Assembly: GCA_028710895.1 (NCBI GenBank)
Contig: JAQTTH010000017.1
Coordinates: forward strand, 1 to 64,000
DNA length: 64,000 nucleotides
From: Paludibacter sp.
GTDB taxonomy: Bacteria > Bacteroidota > Bacteroidia > Bacteroidales > Paludibacteraceae
Direction: 5' to 3'
Both the position numbers and the translations under genes were made by a program. Positions 1 to 9,984 of this stretch are shown here, piece after piece. Each line of letters opens with the position of its first letter. The first letter of the stretch is position 1. Below the pieces are notes generated by a model that saw only the letters and a program-made list of their open reading frames with translations, had not been told where the DNA came from and did not search any database.

Positions 1-410
1 AACAATTCCGTAACTTATATGAAAAAGCTCAACGTACCAAGGGTGTAACCGGTGAAGTATTGTTGCAATTGTTGGAATCAAGATTGGATAACATCGTGTT
101 CCGTTTAGGATTTGCTCCTACTCGTTCGGGTGCTCGTCAGTTGGTAAGCCACAAACACATTACAGTAGATGGTAAAGTTGTGAATATCGCTTCTTATCAT
201 GTACGTGCCGGACAAGTTATCGCTGTACGCGAAAAAGACAAATCAATGGAAGTTATTGCTTCTTCATTGAATGGCTTTAACCACAGCAAATATCCTTGGA
301 TTGAATGGAATGCAGCTTCTTTATCAGGTGTGTATTTACACATTCCTGAACGCGAAGATATTCCTGAAAATATCAAAGAACAATTAATCGTTGAGTTGTA
401 CTCTAAATAA
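1..410 (+). CDS. rpsD: 30S ribosomal protein S4, 3' part
   Basis: C-terminal part of small-subunit protein S4, which nucleates 16S rRNA folding. The reading frame is open from base 3 and enters from outside the window, so the gene is partial here; an internal TTG at 60 is not a start. The visible part holds the S4 RNA-binding domain ([19 protein letters not shown], then [14 protein letters not shown]) and the usual C-terminal tail. It ends 11 bases before rpoA, the alpha-operon order normal for Bacteroidota. Confidence 0.97.
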   Translation, partial: QFRNLYEKAQRTKGVTGEVLLQLLESRLDNIVFRLGFAPTRSGARQLVSHKHITVDGKVVNIASYHVRAGQVIAVREKDKSMEVIASSLNGFNHSKYPWIEWNAASLSGVYLHIPEREDIPENIKEQLIVELYSK

Positions 411-421
411 TAAGTGAATCC

Positions 422-1414
422 ATGGCTATATTAGCATTTCAAAAGCCCGAAAAGGTAATCATGTTGGAAGCTGACGCATTTCAAGGAAAATTTGAATTTC
501 GTCCGTTGGAACCCGGTTACGGTATTACAATAGGTAATGCTTTACGCCGTATCCTCTTGTCTTCACTCGAAGGTTTCGCTATTACTTCTATCAAAATTGA
601 AGGAGTGGAACATGAGTATTCAACTATTCCCGGAGTAATCGATGATGTTACTAACATCATTCTTAACCTGAAACAAGTGCGTTTCAAACAAATTGTGGAA
701 GACGTTGAAAGTGAAAAGGTAACAATTACGGTTTCAAACACAACTTCATTTAAAGCCGGCGACATAAGTAAATACTTTACCGGATTTGAAGTACTAAATC
801 CTAATTTGGTAATTTGTGAACTTGATCCATCTGGTAGCTTCCAGATTGATATTACGGTAAATAAAGGACGTGGTTATGCACCATCAGAAGAAAATAAAAC
901 ACCAAATCAAGAAATTGGTGTTATTCCGATTGATGCTATTTTCACTCCTATTCGTAACGTAAAATACGCTATCGAAAATTACCGTGTAGAACAAGTAACA
1001 GACTATGAAAAATTGGTGTTGGAAATCAGTACCGATGGCTCTATTCACCCTAAGGAAGCCCTGAAAGAAGCTGCTAAAATTTTGATTCACCACTTTATGT
1101 TGTTCTCTGACGAAAAAATTTCGTTGGAAGTGACAGAAGGTGAAGGTACCGACGAGTTTGACGAAGAAATTTTGCACATGCGTCAACTGCTTAAAACAAA
1201 ACTGACTGATCTCGAACTTTCTGTTCGTGCTCTCAATTGTTTGAAAGCCGCTGATGTAGATACATTAGGTCAATTAGCCGGATATCACAAGCATGATTTA
1301 TTGAAGTTCCGCAATTTCGGTAAAAAATCGCTGACTGAGTTAGATGAAAAATTAGAAAGCTTGAATCTGTCCTTCGGAATGGATATTGCCAAATATAAAT
1401 TAGATAAAGAGTAA
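422..1414 (+). CDS. rpoA: DNA-directed RNA polymerase subunit alpha
   Basis: Alpha subunit that dimerises to start RNA polymerase assembly and contacts promoter DNA and activators through its C-terminal domain. It has 330 residues, the usual length. The N-terminal dimerisation domain is clear ([19 protein letters not shown] at about 30-48, then [13 protein letters not shown]). A linker near 235-250 is followed by the C-terminal domain with two helix-hairpin-helix segments ([20 protein letters not shown], then [13 protein letters not shown]). It lies between rpsD and rplQ with 4 bases to the next gene, so it is surely cotranscribed. Confidence 0.98.
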   Translation: MAILAFQKPEKVIMLEADAFQGKFEFRPLEPGYGITIGNALRRILLSSLEGFAITSIKIEGVEHEYSTIPGVIDDVTNIILNLKQVRFKQIVEDVESEKVTITVSNTTSFKAGDISKYFTGFEVLNPNLVICELDPSGSFQIDITVNKGRGYAPSEENKTPNQEIGVIPIDAIFTPIRNVKYAIENYRVEQVTDYEKLVLEISTDGSIHPKEALKEAAKILIHHFMLFSDEKISLEVTEGEGTDEFDEEILHMRQLLKTKLTDLELSVRALNCLKAADVDTLGQLAGYHKHDLLKFRNFGKKSLTELDEKLESLNLSFGMDIAKYKLDKE

Positions 1415-1418
1415 AGAA

Positions 1419-1940
1419 ATGAGACATAATAAAAAATTTAACCACTTAGGCCGTACATCGTCTCACAGAAAGGCAATGTTGTCTAATATGGCTTCTTCTC
1501 TTATTCAACATAAGAGAATCGCTACAACCCTTGCTAAAGCGAAAGCTTTGCAGGTTTATGTAGAACCACTTTTGACAAAATCAAAGGAAGATACCACTCA
1601 CTCACGTCGTATGGTATTCAGTCACTTACAAAACAAAGAAATAGTTACAGAATTATTTCAAAATGTGTCGGTGAAAATTGCTGGTCGTCCTGGTGGATAT
1701 ACTCGTATTTTACGTACAGGATTCCGTTTAGGTGATAACGCAGAAATGTGTATTATCGAATTGGTAGACTACAACGAAAATATGTTGAAAGAAAAAGCTG
1801 CTAAGAAAGCTGCCCGCACACGTCGTGCAGGTGCTGCCAAAAAAGCAGAAACTGCTGCACCTGTTGTAGCTGAAGCTCCTGCTGCTGTTGAAGCACCGGT
1901 TGCACCGGCTACTACCGAAGAAACTCCGGTAGCAGAGTAA
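1419..1940 (+). CDS. rplQ: 50S ribosomal protein L17 with Ala-rich tail
   Basis: Large-subunit protein L17. The first 120 or so residues are the conserved core ([20 protein letters not shown] at the start, then [20 protein letters not shown]). After it comes a tail of roughly 50 residues, first basic ([17 protein letters not shown]) and then rich in Ala, Pro, Val and Glu. The tail makes the protein 173 residues, longer than the 115-130 of many bacteria; such tails are common in Bacteroidota. It is the last gene of the alpha operon and is followed by a strong terminator. Confidence 0.97.
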   Translation: MRHNKKFNHLGRTSSHRKAMLSNMASSLIQHKRIATTLAKAKALQVYVEPLLTKSKEDTTHSRRMVFSHLQNKEIVTELFQNVSVKIAGRPGGYTRILRTGFRLGDNAEMCIIELVDYNENMLKEKAAKKAARTRRAGAAKKAETAAPVVAEAPAAVEAPVAPATTEETPVAE

Positions 1941-1971
1941 TTCAAAATTCAAAATACTTTTTGCATTGGAA

Positions 1972-2008
1972 AAGAGGAATAAGCTTAGGCTTATTCCTCT
2001 TTTTTTTG
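1972..2008 (+). terminator. Rho-independent terminator of the rpsD-rpoA-rplQ operon
   Basis: A 12-bp perfect stem (AAGAGGAATAAG pairing with CTTATTCCTCTT) with a 6-base loop runs directly into eight T residues. Confidence 0.9.
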
Positions 2009-2099
2009 GTTTTACTGAAAATAATTAGCTTAATTCTTGCAGGTGAATTAAGAACTTACTACATTTGAAGCGTGATAACAATAATTTATCTGTTTTGCT

Positions 2100-3590
2100 A
2101 TGAAACGGTTGTATATTTTACTCTATTTTACTTTGACCGTTAGTCCTTTTCTGAGGGCTTACGATTATCAAACGGTTTATTCTCAACGTACTGCTTTTTT
2201 TGCAGGTTCCTACGGAAACATTAAGCCTATGCGGATTGATTCTGTCCGGTTTTCACAAGACTCCATTCTGTACCCTATCAAGAATATTCAGAAAATAGGA
2301 TTTGATTGTTATACTCCTTATGGTGCATCGTGGTTAGGGGCTAAAATTATAGTAAAGCCTACATGGAATTATTTTTTTAATGAGAATAATGATACCATTA
2401 GAATTAAAACTGATGCTAAGTTGAATGAAACCTGGAAAGTGTTTGCTAAAGAAGATGTCTGGGTTTCGGGAACCGTAATAAAAGTGGAACTACTTACATT
2501 TATGGGTTTGACAGATTCCGTGAAAACGGTAGAATTTAATATGACTATTGCTACTTCTGCTACTGTTCCCTCTAAATCAATTGCTAAGTTTGTAGCTGAC
2601 TTTGATGGTAAGATCATACAAGTGAGCAAACACTACGGACTGATAAAAACCTATAATTTCAACGTGTTTCCTCATTTCAGCGATATACAGGAAACCTATA
2701 TGGGAACATGGCAGCAATTTAATCTGGTAGGGTTGACAAATCCCAAAGCGGGTGTGCAAAACCTGACATCGTTTGATATTTTCGACTTCCAAGTGGGAGA
2801 TGAGTTGCATACAGTTGAAAAAAATGTCCCAGCCTTAGGAGGAGTTCCACCCGGTTTTTTGAGCGAAAGAGATCAGATCGAAAAATATATAAAAAGGCAG
2901 GACTTTCAAGATTCAATAGAATATACTGTAGAGGTTTCGTTACGTACTATCACTCATGTTTCGGGGATTGAGTATTTGACGAAAAATTCACATTATACAA
3001 CTACTCGAATAGTAAAGCAAAATCATGACTTTGATATATTACCTGAAGTGCCATTGATTAATACTTACAGTGCAAATAAATACAGCATGTATTACGATGG
3101 GGTTACCACCACCAAAGTAGAACCTGATATTTTCAATGAAATACATAGGACTGTGGATTCTTGCTGGAGTTTAATTATACCGTATGGTTGTTTTCCCACC
3201 TTCTTTTTTGTACAAGGTTTGGGAGGTCCTTATTATTCTTGTATGGGTATTATGGGTGATTCGGAGGAGAATAGTTTGGTTTATTATAAAAAAGGCTTGA
3301 TTACCTGGGGTGTACCACTCGTAATTACGGGAACAAATCAACCAAAAGCTATGTCTGAAATAGAGATTTATCCCAACCCAACAACAGATAAACTCACGAT
3401 TAATCACGAATTACCTCCGGGGGAAAGCACTTTCGAATTGTTGGATTTGCAGGGTAAAGTCGTTCGGAAACTAACAATAAGCGCTGATGAAAATCAGTTG
3501 AGTTTAGCTGAGTTTAGCAAGGGCTTATATCTGTACAGGCTAATAAATAACGGAAAACTGCTGAAAGCAGGAAAAATTTTGAAAATGTAA
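2100..3590 (+). CDS. Secreted protein with type IX C-terminal sorting domain
   Basis: Exported protein of 496 residues. It starts with a signal peptide (MKRLYILLYFTLTVSPF..RA) and ends with a type A sorting domain of the type IX secretion system, seen as IEIYPNPTTDKLTI, then FELLDLQGKVVRKL, then FSKGLYLYRL and a basic end. That domain sends the protein through the outer membrane and is then cleaved. I do not recognise the roughly 400-residue middle region. The next gene is a paralog with the same architecture and near-identical last residues, 16 bases downstream, so this is a tandem duplication and probably an operon. The GldKLMN machinery that would export it is in this same window. Confidence 0.85.
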   Translation: MKRLYILLYFTLTVSPFLRAYDYQTVYSQRTAFFAGSYGNIKPMRIDSVRFSQDSILYPIKNIQKIGFDCYTPYGASWLGAKIIVKPTWNYFFNENNDTIRIKTDAKLNETWKVFAKEDVWVSGTVIKVELLTFMGLTDSVKTVEFNMTIATSATVPSKSIAKFVADFDGKIIQVSKHYGLIKTYNFNVFPHFSDIQETYMGTWQQFNLVGLTNPKAGVQNLTSFDIFDFQVGDELHTVEKNVPALGGVPPGFLSERDQIEKYIKRQDFQDSIEYTVEVSLRTITHVSGIEYLTKNSHYTTTRIVKQNHDFDILPEVPLINTYSANKYSMYYDGVTTTKVEPDIFNEIHRTVDSCWSLIIPYGCFPTFFFVQGLGGPYYSCMGIMGDSEENSLVYYKKGLITWGVPLVITGTNQPKAMSEIEIYPNPTTDKLTINHELPPGESTFELLDLQGKVVRKLTISADENQLSLAEFSKGLYLYRLINNGKLLKAGKILKM

Positions 3591-3606
3591 TTTAAAAACG
3601 AATGTT

Positions 3607-5130
3607 ATGAAAAAGTATTTAATTCTTGTTTTTGTCGTTTGTTCCTGTTTGGTTTCCGCACAAAAGTATGTTCCTTTTCCTCCTGAAAATGCCGAGTGGA
3701 ATCAGGTTCTCTACATGAGCTCAGAGTATGCATTAACTTCGCCACCTCGTGATCTAAAGAATTATTCGTTGGGTAGTGATACCATTCTCGACACAATTAG
3801 ATATACCCGTCTGATTCTTAATCATAATAATACGATAGGGTTTTTAAGGGAAGCGAATAAAAAGATTTATTATATTGGCGCGGGTTATACCAATACAGGA
3901 GCCAGTTACAGCCCCGGCCAGTTACAAAAAATAAAAAACTGTTCGCCCTCGTTTCTGAAAAGTACTGGTCAGGAATACCTGCTTTACGACTTCAACGTGA
4001 AAACCGGTGATACAATTTATTGGGGGATGTACGGGCAAAATATCATAGATAAAGTTGATTCGGTAAAAATTGATGGGAGTTATCGCAAACAATATCACAT
4101 GAAATGGGGTAGCGATATTGTAATTGAAGGAATCGGTAGTGCTTTTAGAGGCTTGTTGAATTCTGTGTCGCCATTGCCAATGTGTGGAGCTATCACTTGG
4201 TGGGACCAGGTTTGTTTCAGTCAGAATGGTAAAACGTTATTTATGAATCCTGCATTTAAAGATTGTAACTCTACCATAAAATGGAGTGATAGAAATTATT
4301 TGGCAAAGAATACCGAATGGTATTATGGCAAAACTATTTATTTTGGGATGGCAGTTCCACCAGCAAAAACAGATGATTATTATTACCTGAAGTCGACTGG
4401 AGATACTATAGTAGGAGGAAAAAATTGCCATGTAATTAATCAGTTTAGAGGAGGCCCCGCTTGTTATTCGTACCAATTTCCTGTTTTTATGTATCAAAGC
4501 AATGATACACTGTATTTTTACAATTCTGTGTCTAAAAAGTTTAGCATATTGAATGTGTATGCTGCCAATAGAGGAGATTCATGGATTACAGCATATCCGC
4601 AGGGTGATGTAGTGGTTACAGTGGATAGTGTGGGTTCAGTACCAGCTTTTGGAGAGACACTGAAGCTTCAATACGTTACTTATACCTATAATCAGACATT
4701 TAAATACAATTCAAAAATAATTGAGAATATTGGAGATTTCTATTACCTGTTTGCTTCAAATATAATTTATTTAGGACTTTGTGATGAAATGGCCGATTAT
4801 CCTGGGTTACGGTGCTATATTCATCCCGATTATGGAACTTATAAAACAGGAACGGTTGCCTGCGATTATGTATCGGAAGTTGCTAATCTGGATTTTAAAT
4901 CGATTAAGGTTTATTTGAGTTCGACTGGTAATTTGATAATAGACAGCGAACTGCAAGGTGGATCTTATACATTTGAATTGTTTGATGTGCGTGGAAGTCG
5001 TTTGCTTAGTGTCCCAATGAGTACGGCTAAAAGTGCTATTGCTTTTGGAGATTACAGTAAAGGACTCTATTTATATAGATTGTTGGATAATGGCAAGATG
5101 CTGAAATCAGGGAAAATTGTAAAAATGTAG
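3607..5130 (+). CDS. Secreted protein with type IX C-terminal sorting domain (paralog)
   Basis: Exported protein of 507 residues with a signal peptide (MKKYLILVFVVCSCLVSAQ). The C-terminal region resembles the sorting domain of the preceding protein (FELFDVRGSRLLSV, then YSKGLYLYRLLDNGKMLKSG). The YPNP-type opening strand is degraded here (VANLDFKSIKVYLSSTGNL), so it is a divergent member. The middle region has repeated W, Y and DT-rich strands and I do not recognise it. It lies 16 bases after its paralog and is followed by a perfect hairpin. Confidence 0.82.
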   Translation: MKKYLILVFVVCSCLVSAQKYVPFPPENAEWNQVLYMSSEYALTSPPRDLKNYSLGSDTILDTIRYTRLILNHNNTIGFLREANKKIYYIGAGYTNTGASYSPGQLQKIKNCSPSFLKSTGQEYLLYDFNVKTGDTIYWGMYGQNIIDKVDSVKIDGSYRKQYHMKWGSDIVIEGIGSAFRGLLNSVSPLPMCGAITWWDQVCFSQNGKTLFMNPAFKDCNSTIKWSDRNYLAKNTEWYYGKTIYFGMAVPPAKTDDYYYLKSTGDTIVGGKNCHVINQFRGGPACYSYQFPVFMYQSNDTLYFYNSVSKKFSILNVYAANRGDSWITAYPQGDVVVTVDSVGSVPAFGETLKLQYVTYTYNQTFKYNSKIIENIGDFYYLFASNIIYLGLCDEMADYPGLRCYIHPDYGTYKTGTVACDYVSEVANLDFKSIKVYLSSTGNLIIDSELQGGSYTFELFDVRGSRLLSVPMSTAKSAIAFGDYSKGLYLYRLLDNGKMLKSGKIVKM

Positions 5131-5139
5131 ATGATGAAA

Positions 5140-5173
5140 AACGGTGATTATCTTCTCTAAGATAATCACCGTT
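5140..5173. terminator. Hairpin between convergent genes
   Basis: A 15-bp perfect inverted repeat with a CTCT loop. The plus side lacks a T-run after it. The minus strand continues into TTTT, so it mainly serves the minus-strand transporter gene, though it can also stop plus-strand transcripts of the cargo pair. Confidence 0.7.
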
Positions 5174-5194
5174 AGACGTTTCAGAATCCTGTGT

Positions 5195-5797
5195 TTATTG
5201 CCAGATTCCTTTACCTAATGGAAGAATGGTTCTACCGTAGGTTTTGTTCAGTAGGTTACCGCCCATAGCATAAAAACCAATGAGCGAAATACTCAACTCC
5301 GACCAGGCAGCAATAGTATGCCAATATTCGCCTAATCCGAATGAATCAAGGGCAAGACCTATGAATAATACATCAATTAATATCATGATAGCAATCAAAG
5401 CTTTATTGGTTTTGAAAGCAGCAATTGTAAGAAATACGGAAATAAACAGATATCCAATGAAAGCAAAGCCAAGTTGATGAACATCAACTGCAGCAGACAG
5501 GGTTTGACCTAAAACTCCCATTTTAATCATCCACGATGTTGCTACCGAAATCCAGAAAAGTCCATAAGCACCAAAAGCAGTGGCTCCAAACAAATTGTTG
5601 TGTTTAAAGTCGTAAACACAAGCTATCAGTTGAGCGAAACCACCCAGAAATATTGCCCAGGGAATGGCTAATGAAAGTCCTGTAGTCCAACCTAATTTCT
5701 GAGATGCTGCTACGAGAGTAACCATAGCTAAGCCAGCTAATCCGAGTGGTGATGGATCCGCTACTTCAATTCGTACATGTGTTGCTTTTTCTTGCAT
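5195..5797 (-). CDS. GPR1/FUN34/YaaH (SatP) family acetate transporter
   Basis: Inner-membrane protein of 200 residues with six hydrophobic segments. It carries the family signature near the N-terminus, DPSPLGLAGLAM (usual form NPxPLGLxGF). The family moves acetate and succinate with protons. The start is taken at 5797 (MQEKATHV) because a longer reading would begin inside the promoter's -7 box at 5832-5839. The gene stands alone between convergent cargo genes and a divergent barrel gene. The exact substrate is inferred from the family. Confidence 0.88.
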   Translation of the reverse strand: MQEKATHVRIEVADPSPLGLAGLAMVTLVAASQKLGWTTGLSLAIPWAIFLGGFAQLIACVYDFKHNNLFGATAFGAYGLFWISVATSWMIKMGVLGQTLSAAVDVHQLGFAFIGYLFISVFLTIAAFKTNKALIAIMILIDVLFIGLALDSFGLGEYWHTIAAWSELSISLIGFYAMGGNLLNKTYGRTILPLGKGIWQ

Positions 5798-5831
5798 AAA
5801 AATTTGTTTAAGTGTTTTTTTATTTCGGGTG

Positions 5832-5839
5832 CAAAGATA
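5832..5839 (-). promoter_or_regulatory. -7 box TATCTTTG for the SatP-family gene
   Basis: Exact match on the minus strand to the Bacteroidota TAnnTTTG element, 35 bases upstream of the chosen ATG. Confidence 0.6.
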
Positions 5840-5993
5840 ACATAAATAGAAAAACATTCAAAGATACAATTAGTTAAGTGTTTGTAGATTGCTATAGAAT
5901 GATTTGATTCTTGAATTTTTATTCATTAATGTGTGCATATTCGGTAGTTTTACTAAATTTATTGAGTTTTTAATTTCAATTTAAATAAACATT

Positions 5994-7211
5994 ATGTTTC
6001 GAGTTAAGCGAATTATCTGTTTTAGATTTCTAATGATGTTATTGACGTCATTTAGTTCTATTTGTGCTCAGGAAGTCAGTCAAAAGGGATATATCATTAC
6101 CAGGGATAATGATACAATCAGAGGATTTATTCAGAATGTAAATGTCAACCAATTTGTAGTATGCTCTTTTAAAAGCAATACAAGCTTAAAAGCGATCAAT
6201 TATTTACCGGGAGATATTCTTGCATATAGATTCGAAAATAACGGGAAGTTTTTCGTGTCAAAGGAGGTGCCAACTATTTCGGGTAAAAAGGTCTTTTTTG
6301 TTGAATATCTCATCAAAGGCAAAGCAAACATTTATTTTAGAAGAGATGATACGGATCATTATTATATTCAAAAGGAGGGTGATGATTTAACTGAGCTGAC
6401 CGAGCCCCCGGTTTTAACTAAAAATGAAGCCGGTGTAATGTATTACAAACCTCAAAAATATACAGGAAAATTAAAGTACGTACTGTCCGATTGTCCTGAT
6501 CTGTACGATGAGATTGACGGTATAAAATTATATCCGACTCAATTAATTAAATTAGCAAAGGATTATCACGATAAAGTATGTGATTCTTCGAAGTGTATTG
6601 TTTTTGAGCGTAAAATAAATCCGGTAAAGTTTAATTTTGGATTATTTGCAGGGGCTTCATACAATGAATTTGTATTTAATTCTGAAAATTATATGGATAT
6701 GCATTTTGGAGAGTTTCTTGGCTGCAAACTGGAACTGGAGAATATTTTTTTCTCTTTAGAAAGAATAACAATTTCAACTGGTGTTTCTCTACAGTATTTT
6801 TCCACGTATAGATTTCATACAGATGTGTATCGAGCAAATAATGTATTTTATGATGAGAAAACTATCACAAATATTGATATGAAAACCACGTCTCTTAAAA
6901 TACCGCTTTCAATTAATTATACCTTTTCTCAAACAAAATTTAGGCCCTATGTGGGTTTGGGTGCGACAAATACATTTTATATATCTCAAAACAAAGATTT
7001 GTTTGTGTCTGATTATAATTTTTATTTTGGCAAAGCAATTCCTTTCTATCATTTGGGCATTTTAGGCTCAGTGGGTATGAAGTATAGACTAAACCAGAAT
7101 CACTCTGTATTTGTAGAGCTTAATTATGAGAATTCGAGGAATGTAAATGTCAACAAAATGTTACAAATGGAAAATCATTATTTCTCATTTCAATTAGGCT
7201 ATATGTTTTAA
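5994..7211 (+). CDS. Outer-membrane beta-barrel protein, PorT-like C-terminus
   Basis: Exported protein of 405 residues, signal peptide ending near SSICAQ. The N-terminal 150 residues start with GYIITRDNDTIRGFIQ, a small beta-rich domain often placed before barrels in Bacteroidota. The C-terminal half from NFGLFAGASYNEF onward has alternating aromatic and polar residues and ends in Phe (FSFQLGYMF), as expected for an outer-membrane barrel. The function is unknown. It is a single gene between the SatP-family gene and pyrH. Confidence 0.7.
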   Translation: MFRVKRIICFRFLMMLLTSFSSICAQEVSQKGYIITRDNDTIRGFIQNVNVNQFVVCSFKSNTSLKAINYLPGDILAYRFENNGKFFVSKEVPTISGKKVFFVEYLIKGKANIYFRRDDTDHYYIQKEGDDLTELTEPPVLTKNEAGVMYYKPQKYTGKLKYVLSDCPDLYDEIDGIKLYPTQLIKLAKDYHDKVCDSSKCIVFERKINPVKFNFGLFAGASYNEFVFNSENYMDMHFGEFLGCKLELENIFFSLERITISTGVSLQYFSTYRFHTDVYRANNVFYDEKTITNIDMKTTSLKIPLSINYTFSQTKFRPYVGLGATNTFYISQNKDLFVSDYNFYFGKAIPFYHLGILGSVGMKYRLNQNHSVFVELNYENSRNVNVNKMLQMENHYFSFQLGYMF

Positions 7212-7298
7212 TGCTTAAAATTGACGTTTTTACTGTCGTGTAAATGTGTAATCTATTTTTCATTAAAGACAATGCTTGCATATCCGACTCAATTTATT

Positions 7299-7306
7299 TA
7301 CTTTTG
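7299..7306 (+). promoter_or_regulatory. -7 box TACTTTTG for pyrH
   Basis: TAnnTTTG match 58 bases before the pyrH ATG; an upstream TTGC lies at 7276, slightly farther than the ideal spacing. Confidence 0.55.
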
Positions 7307-7363
7307 CTAAGATTTAAAAGCCTACAATTGGCTATTACTAATTGAAACAACTGATAAAAGAAA

Positions 7364-8074
7364 ATGGCAGCATTTAAACGCATTTTATTGAAATTGAGCG
7401 GTGAGTCGCTTATGGGTGATAAACAATACGGGATAGATGAGAATCGTTTAGGCGAATACGCCACACAAATTGCAGAGATTGCCGCGATGGGCGTGCAGGT
7501 AGGAATTGTTATCGGTGGTGGAAATATTTTTCGTGGATTAAGTGGCACTTCAAAAGGCTTTGACCGTGTTCAGGGCGACCAAATGGGAATGCTGGCTACA
7601 GTGATTAATAGTTTGGCATTAAATTCAGCCTTGCAAGCCGCAGGAATCAAATCACGTGTGCTGACTGCTATTCGTATGGAACCGATAGGAGAGTTTTATA
7701 GCAAACAGAAGGCGATTGCTAGTTTGGAACAGGGCGAAGTTGTTATTCTATCAGCCGGAACCGGAAATCCATTTTTCACAACAGATACGGGTTCTTCATT
7801 GCGTGCTATTGAAATTGAAGCGGATGTAATGCTCAAAGGGACTCGGGTGGATGGAATTTATACTGCCGATCCGGAAAAAGACAAATCGGCTACTAAGTTC
7901 GATGAAATTACGTATGATGAAATTTATAACCGCAATTTAAAGGTGATGGATTTAACTGCAACAACCATGTGCAAAGAAAATAATATGCCAATTTATGTTT
8001 TCGATATGGATACAGTTGGTAATTTAAAGAAGGTAATGTCCGGTGAAAAAATAGGAACTCTGGTCAGGAATTAG
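7364..8074 (+). CDS. pyrH: UMP kinase
   Basis: Phosphorylates UMP to UDP in pyrimidine nucleotide synthesis (cytosol, hexameric amino-acid-kinase fold). It has 236 residues, the usual size. Motifs are RILLKLSGESLMG at the N-terminus, GIVIGGGNIFRG, the GDQMGMLATVINSLAL segment, STGNPFFTTDT-type loop (AGTGNPFFTTDTGSSLRA) and DGIYTADPEKD. It is followed by frr as in many bacteria, but a 165-base spacer with a repeat element separates the two here. Confidence 0.97.
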   Translation: MAAFKRILLKLSGESLMGDKQYGIDENRLGEYATQIAEIAAMGVQVGIVIGGGNIFRGLSGTSKGFDRVQGDQMGMLATVINSLALNSALQAAGIKSRVLTAIRMEPIGEFYSKQKAIASLEQGEVVILSAGTGNPFFTTDTGSSLRAIEIEADVMLKGTRVDGIYTADPEKDKSATKFDEITYDEIYNRNLKVMDLTATTMCKENNMPIYVFDMDTVGNLKKVMSGEKIGTLVRN

Positions 8075-8084
8075 AAAATTACTG

Positions 8085-8224
8085 ACCCCTAAAGACGAAG
8101 AAATAATAAAACTGTAAAATATTAAACTAAATAAATAACAAGCTCTTTTCTCCCAAATACTATTTCCTTTTTCTTTCTCCTTTGGAGAAAGTCCCCAAAG
8201 GGGGATAGAGGTAGGGGTAGGGGT
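8085..8224. repeat. Interspersed C/G-run element between pyrH and frr
   Basis: Begins with ACCCCTAAAG and ends with hairpins CTTTCTCC/GGAGAAAG and TCCCC/GGGGA, then GGTAGGGGTAGGGGT. The ends are roughly inverted copies of each other, the same layout as the element at 18501-18602. The sequence is non-coding and interrupts an otherwise standard gene pair. Confidence 0.55.
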
Positions 8225-8239
8225 AAATTTTATACTATT

Positions 8240-8800
8240 ATGCTAGAAGTAAAACCTTTACTGACACACGCAGAAGAAAGCATGGAAGCAACCGTTTTGT
8301 TCTTAGACGAAGCGTTGGCACATATCCGTGCTGGTAAAGCCAATCCACGTATTTTGGATGGAGTAAAAATAGAATATTATGGCTCTCATGTGCCAATTTC
8401 TAACGTTGCCAACATTACAACACCTGATGCAAAAACAATTACGATTCAACCTTATGAAAAGGCGTTGATTGCTGTGATTGAGAAAGCAATTTTGAACTCT
8501 GATGTAGGTATTACACCTATGAATAATGGTGAAACCATTCGTTTGGGTATTCCACCGTTGACAGAAGATCGCCGTAAGCAGCTGGCAAAACAATCTAAAG
8601 CTGAGTGTGAGGATGCTAAAATTAGTGTTCGCAATGCACGTCGCGATGCCATTGAGCATTTTAAGAAAATGGTAAAAGATGGATTACCAGAGGATGAAGA
8701 AAAAGATGCTGAGGCCAGTGTTCAGAAAATACACGACAAGTACATCAAGCGTATTGATGACATGTATGTTGCCAAGGAAAAAGAAATAATGACTGTGTAA
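8240..8800 (+). CDS. frr: Ribosome recycling factor
   Basis: Splits the post-termination ribosome together with EF-G. It has 186 residues, the usual length. Characteristic segments are [54 protein letters not shown] and [14 protein letters not shown]. It lies downstream of pyrH, the common pairing. Confidence 0.97.
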   Translation: MLEVKPLLTHAEESMEATVLFLDEALAHIRAGKANPRILDGVKIEYYGSHVPISNVANITTPDAKTITIQPYEKALIAVIEKAILNSDVGITPMNNGETIRLGIPPLTEDRRKQLAKQSKAECEDAKISVRNARRDAIEHFKKMVKDGLPEDEEKDAEASVQKIHDKYIKRIDDMYVAKEKEIMTV

Positions 8801-8827
8801 GGTATTTATTTATTGTGAAATATTATT

Positions 8828-8862
8828 CAGTCATCTCATTTCTGGTGGGATGACTGACTTGT
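8828..8862 (+). terminator. Hairpin after frr
   Basis: An 11-bp stem (CAGTCATCTCA with TGGGATGACTG, one G-U pair) and a 7-base loop. The T-rich tail is weak (ACTTGTTT), so termination is likely but not certain. Confidence 0.55.
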
Positions 8863-8927
8863 TTCAAGACTTATTTAAAACCATTATCTCATAACAATGC
8901 TTTTTCTCTGGACTTAGAAACTCAAAA

Positions 8928-9851
8928 ATGACCGGATTAGTAGTAAAAAATACTGGCAGTTGGTATCAGGTGAAAACCGATAGCGGCGAATTGATTGAAT
9001 GCAAAATTAAAGGTAATTTCCGCATGAAGGAGATACGCAGCACAAATCCTATTGCCGTGGGTGATCTGGTTGGCTTTGATATGAACGTGGATGGTACGGC
9101 AATGATTCACACCATCGAGGATCGTCGTAATTACATAGTTCGCCGTTCTTCTAATCTCTCTAAGCAATCGCATATTTTGGCAGCCAACCTCGATTTGGTT
9201 GCACTGATTGTGACGGTGAATTACCCCGAGACCTCAACAGTTTTTATTGACCGTTTTTTGGCTTCTGCCGAGGCATACCGCGTTCCTGCCTGTATTGTAT
9301 TCAACAAAATTGACAGATATACCCCTGAAGAGTTAGAATATCTTGGCGGTTTGGAGAACTTGTATGCCAGTTTGGGTTATCCGGTTTACAAAGTATCTGC
9401 CTTAAATTCAGATAATCTTACTGACTTAATGGCTTCTTTAAGTGGAAAGACGACTCTATTTTCGGGTAACTCAGGTGTAGGAAAATCTACACTTATAAAT
9501 GCTATTGCTCCGCATTCGTTGGCAAAAACAGGAGATATTTCATCGTATCACAACAAAGGAATGCATACTACCACTTTTTCCGAAATGTTTGAGTTGCTAA
9601 CGGGTGGTCATATTATCGACACTCCGGGAATCAAGGGTTTTGGAACAATCGACATGGAGGAAGCTGAGATTGGTCATTATTTTAAAGAAATTTTCAACGT
9701 GTCAAGTGATTGTAAATTTGCGAATTGCACCCATGTTCACGAGCCCGGATGTGCTGTTTTGGATGCTGTAAAGAAACAATATATCAGTTCCTCACGTTAT
9801 CAAAGTTATCTGAGTGTGTTGAAAGACTGTCACGAAGGAAAATATAGATAA
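8928..9851 (+). CDS. rsgA: Ribosome small-subunit GTPase RsgA
   Basis: Circularly permuted GTPase that acts late in 30S subunit maturation. It has 307 residues. The order is an N-terminal OB fold, then G4 (FNKID), G5 (SAL), G1 ([10 protein letters not shown]) and G3 (DTPG). A C-terminal zinc motif follows ([14 protein letters not shown]: three Cys and His). The G4-G5-G1-G3 order is diagnostic of the permuted family. Confidence 0.96.
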   Translation: MTGLVVKNTGSWYQVKTDSGELIECKIKGNFRMKEIRSTNPIAVGDLVGFDMNVDGTAMIHTIEDRRNYIVRRSSNLSKQSHILAANLDLVALIVTVNYPETSTVFIDRFLASAEAYRVPACIVFNKIDRYTPEELEYLGGLENLYASLGYPVYKVSALNSDNLTDLMASLSGKTTLFSGNSGVGKSTLINAIAPHSLAKTGDISSYHNKGMHTTTFSEMFELLTGGHIIDTPGIKGFGTIDMEEAEIGHYFKEIFNVSSDCKFANCTHVHEPGCAVLDAVKKQYISSSRYQSYLSVLKDCHEGKYR

Positions 9852-9919
9852 AATGTATATTATTGCATATTTAACTATCGATTTATTGTAAAAATTGACA
9901 GAAATACAAATATATTAAA

Positions 9920-9927
9920 TACATTTG
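9920..9927 (+). promoter_or_regulatory. -7 box TACATTTG for the Lrp-type gene
   Basis: Exact TAnnTTTG match 58 bases upstream of the ATG at 9985. Confidence 0.55.
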
Positions 9928-9984
9928 CATTAAAATAAATACAATCATTACTTATCGACTAAAATATAGGAAAAATTTAATTCT

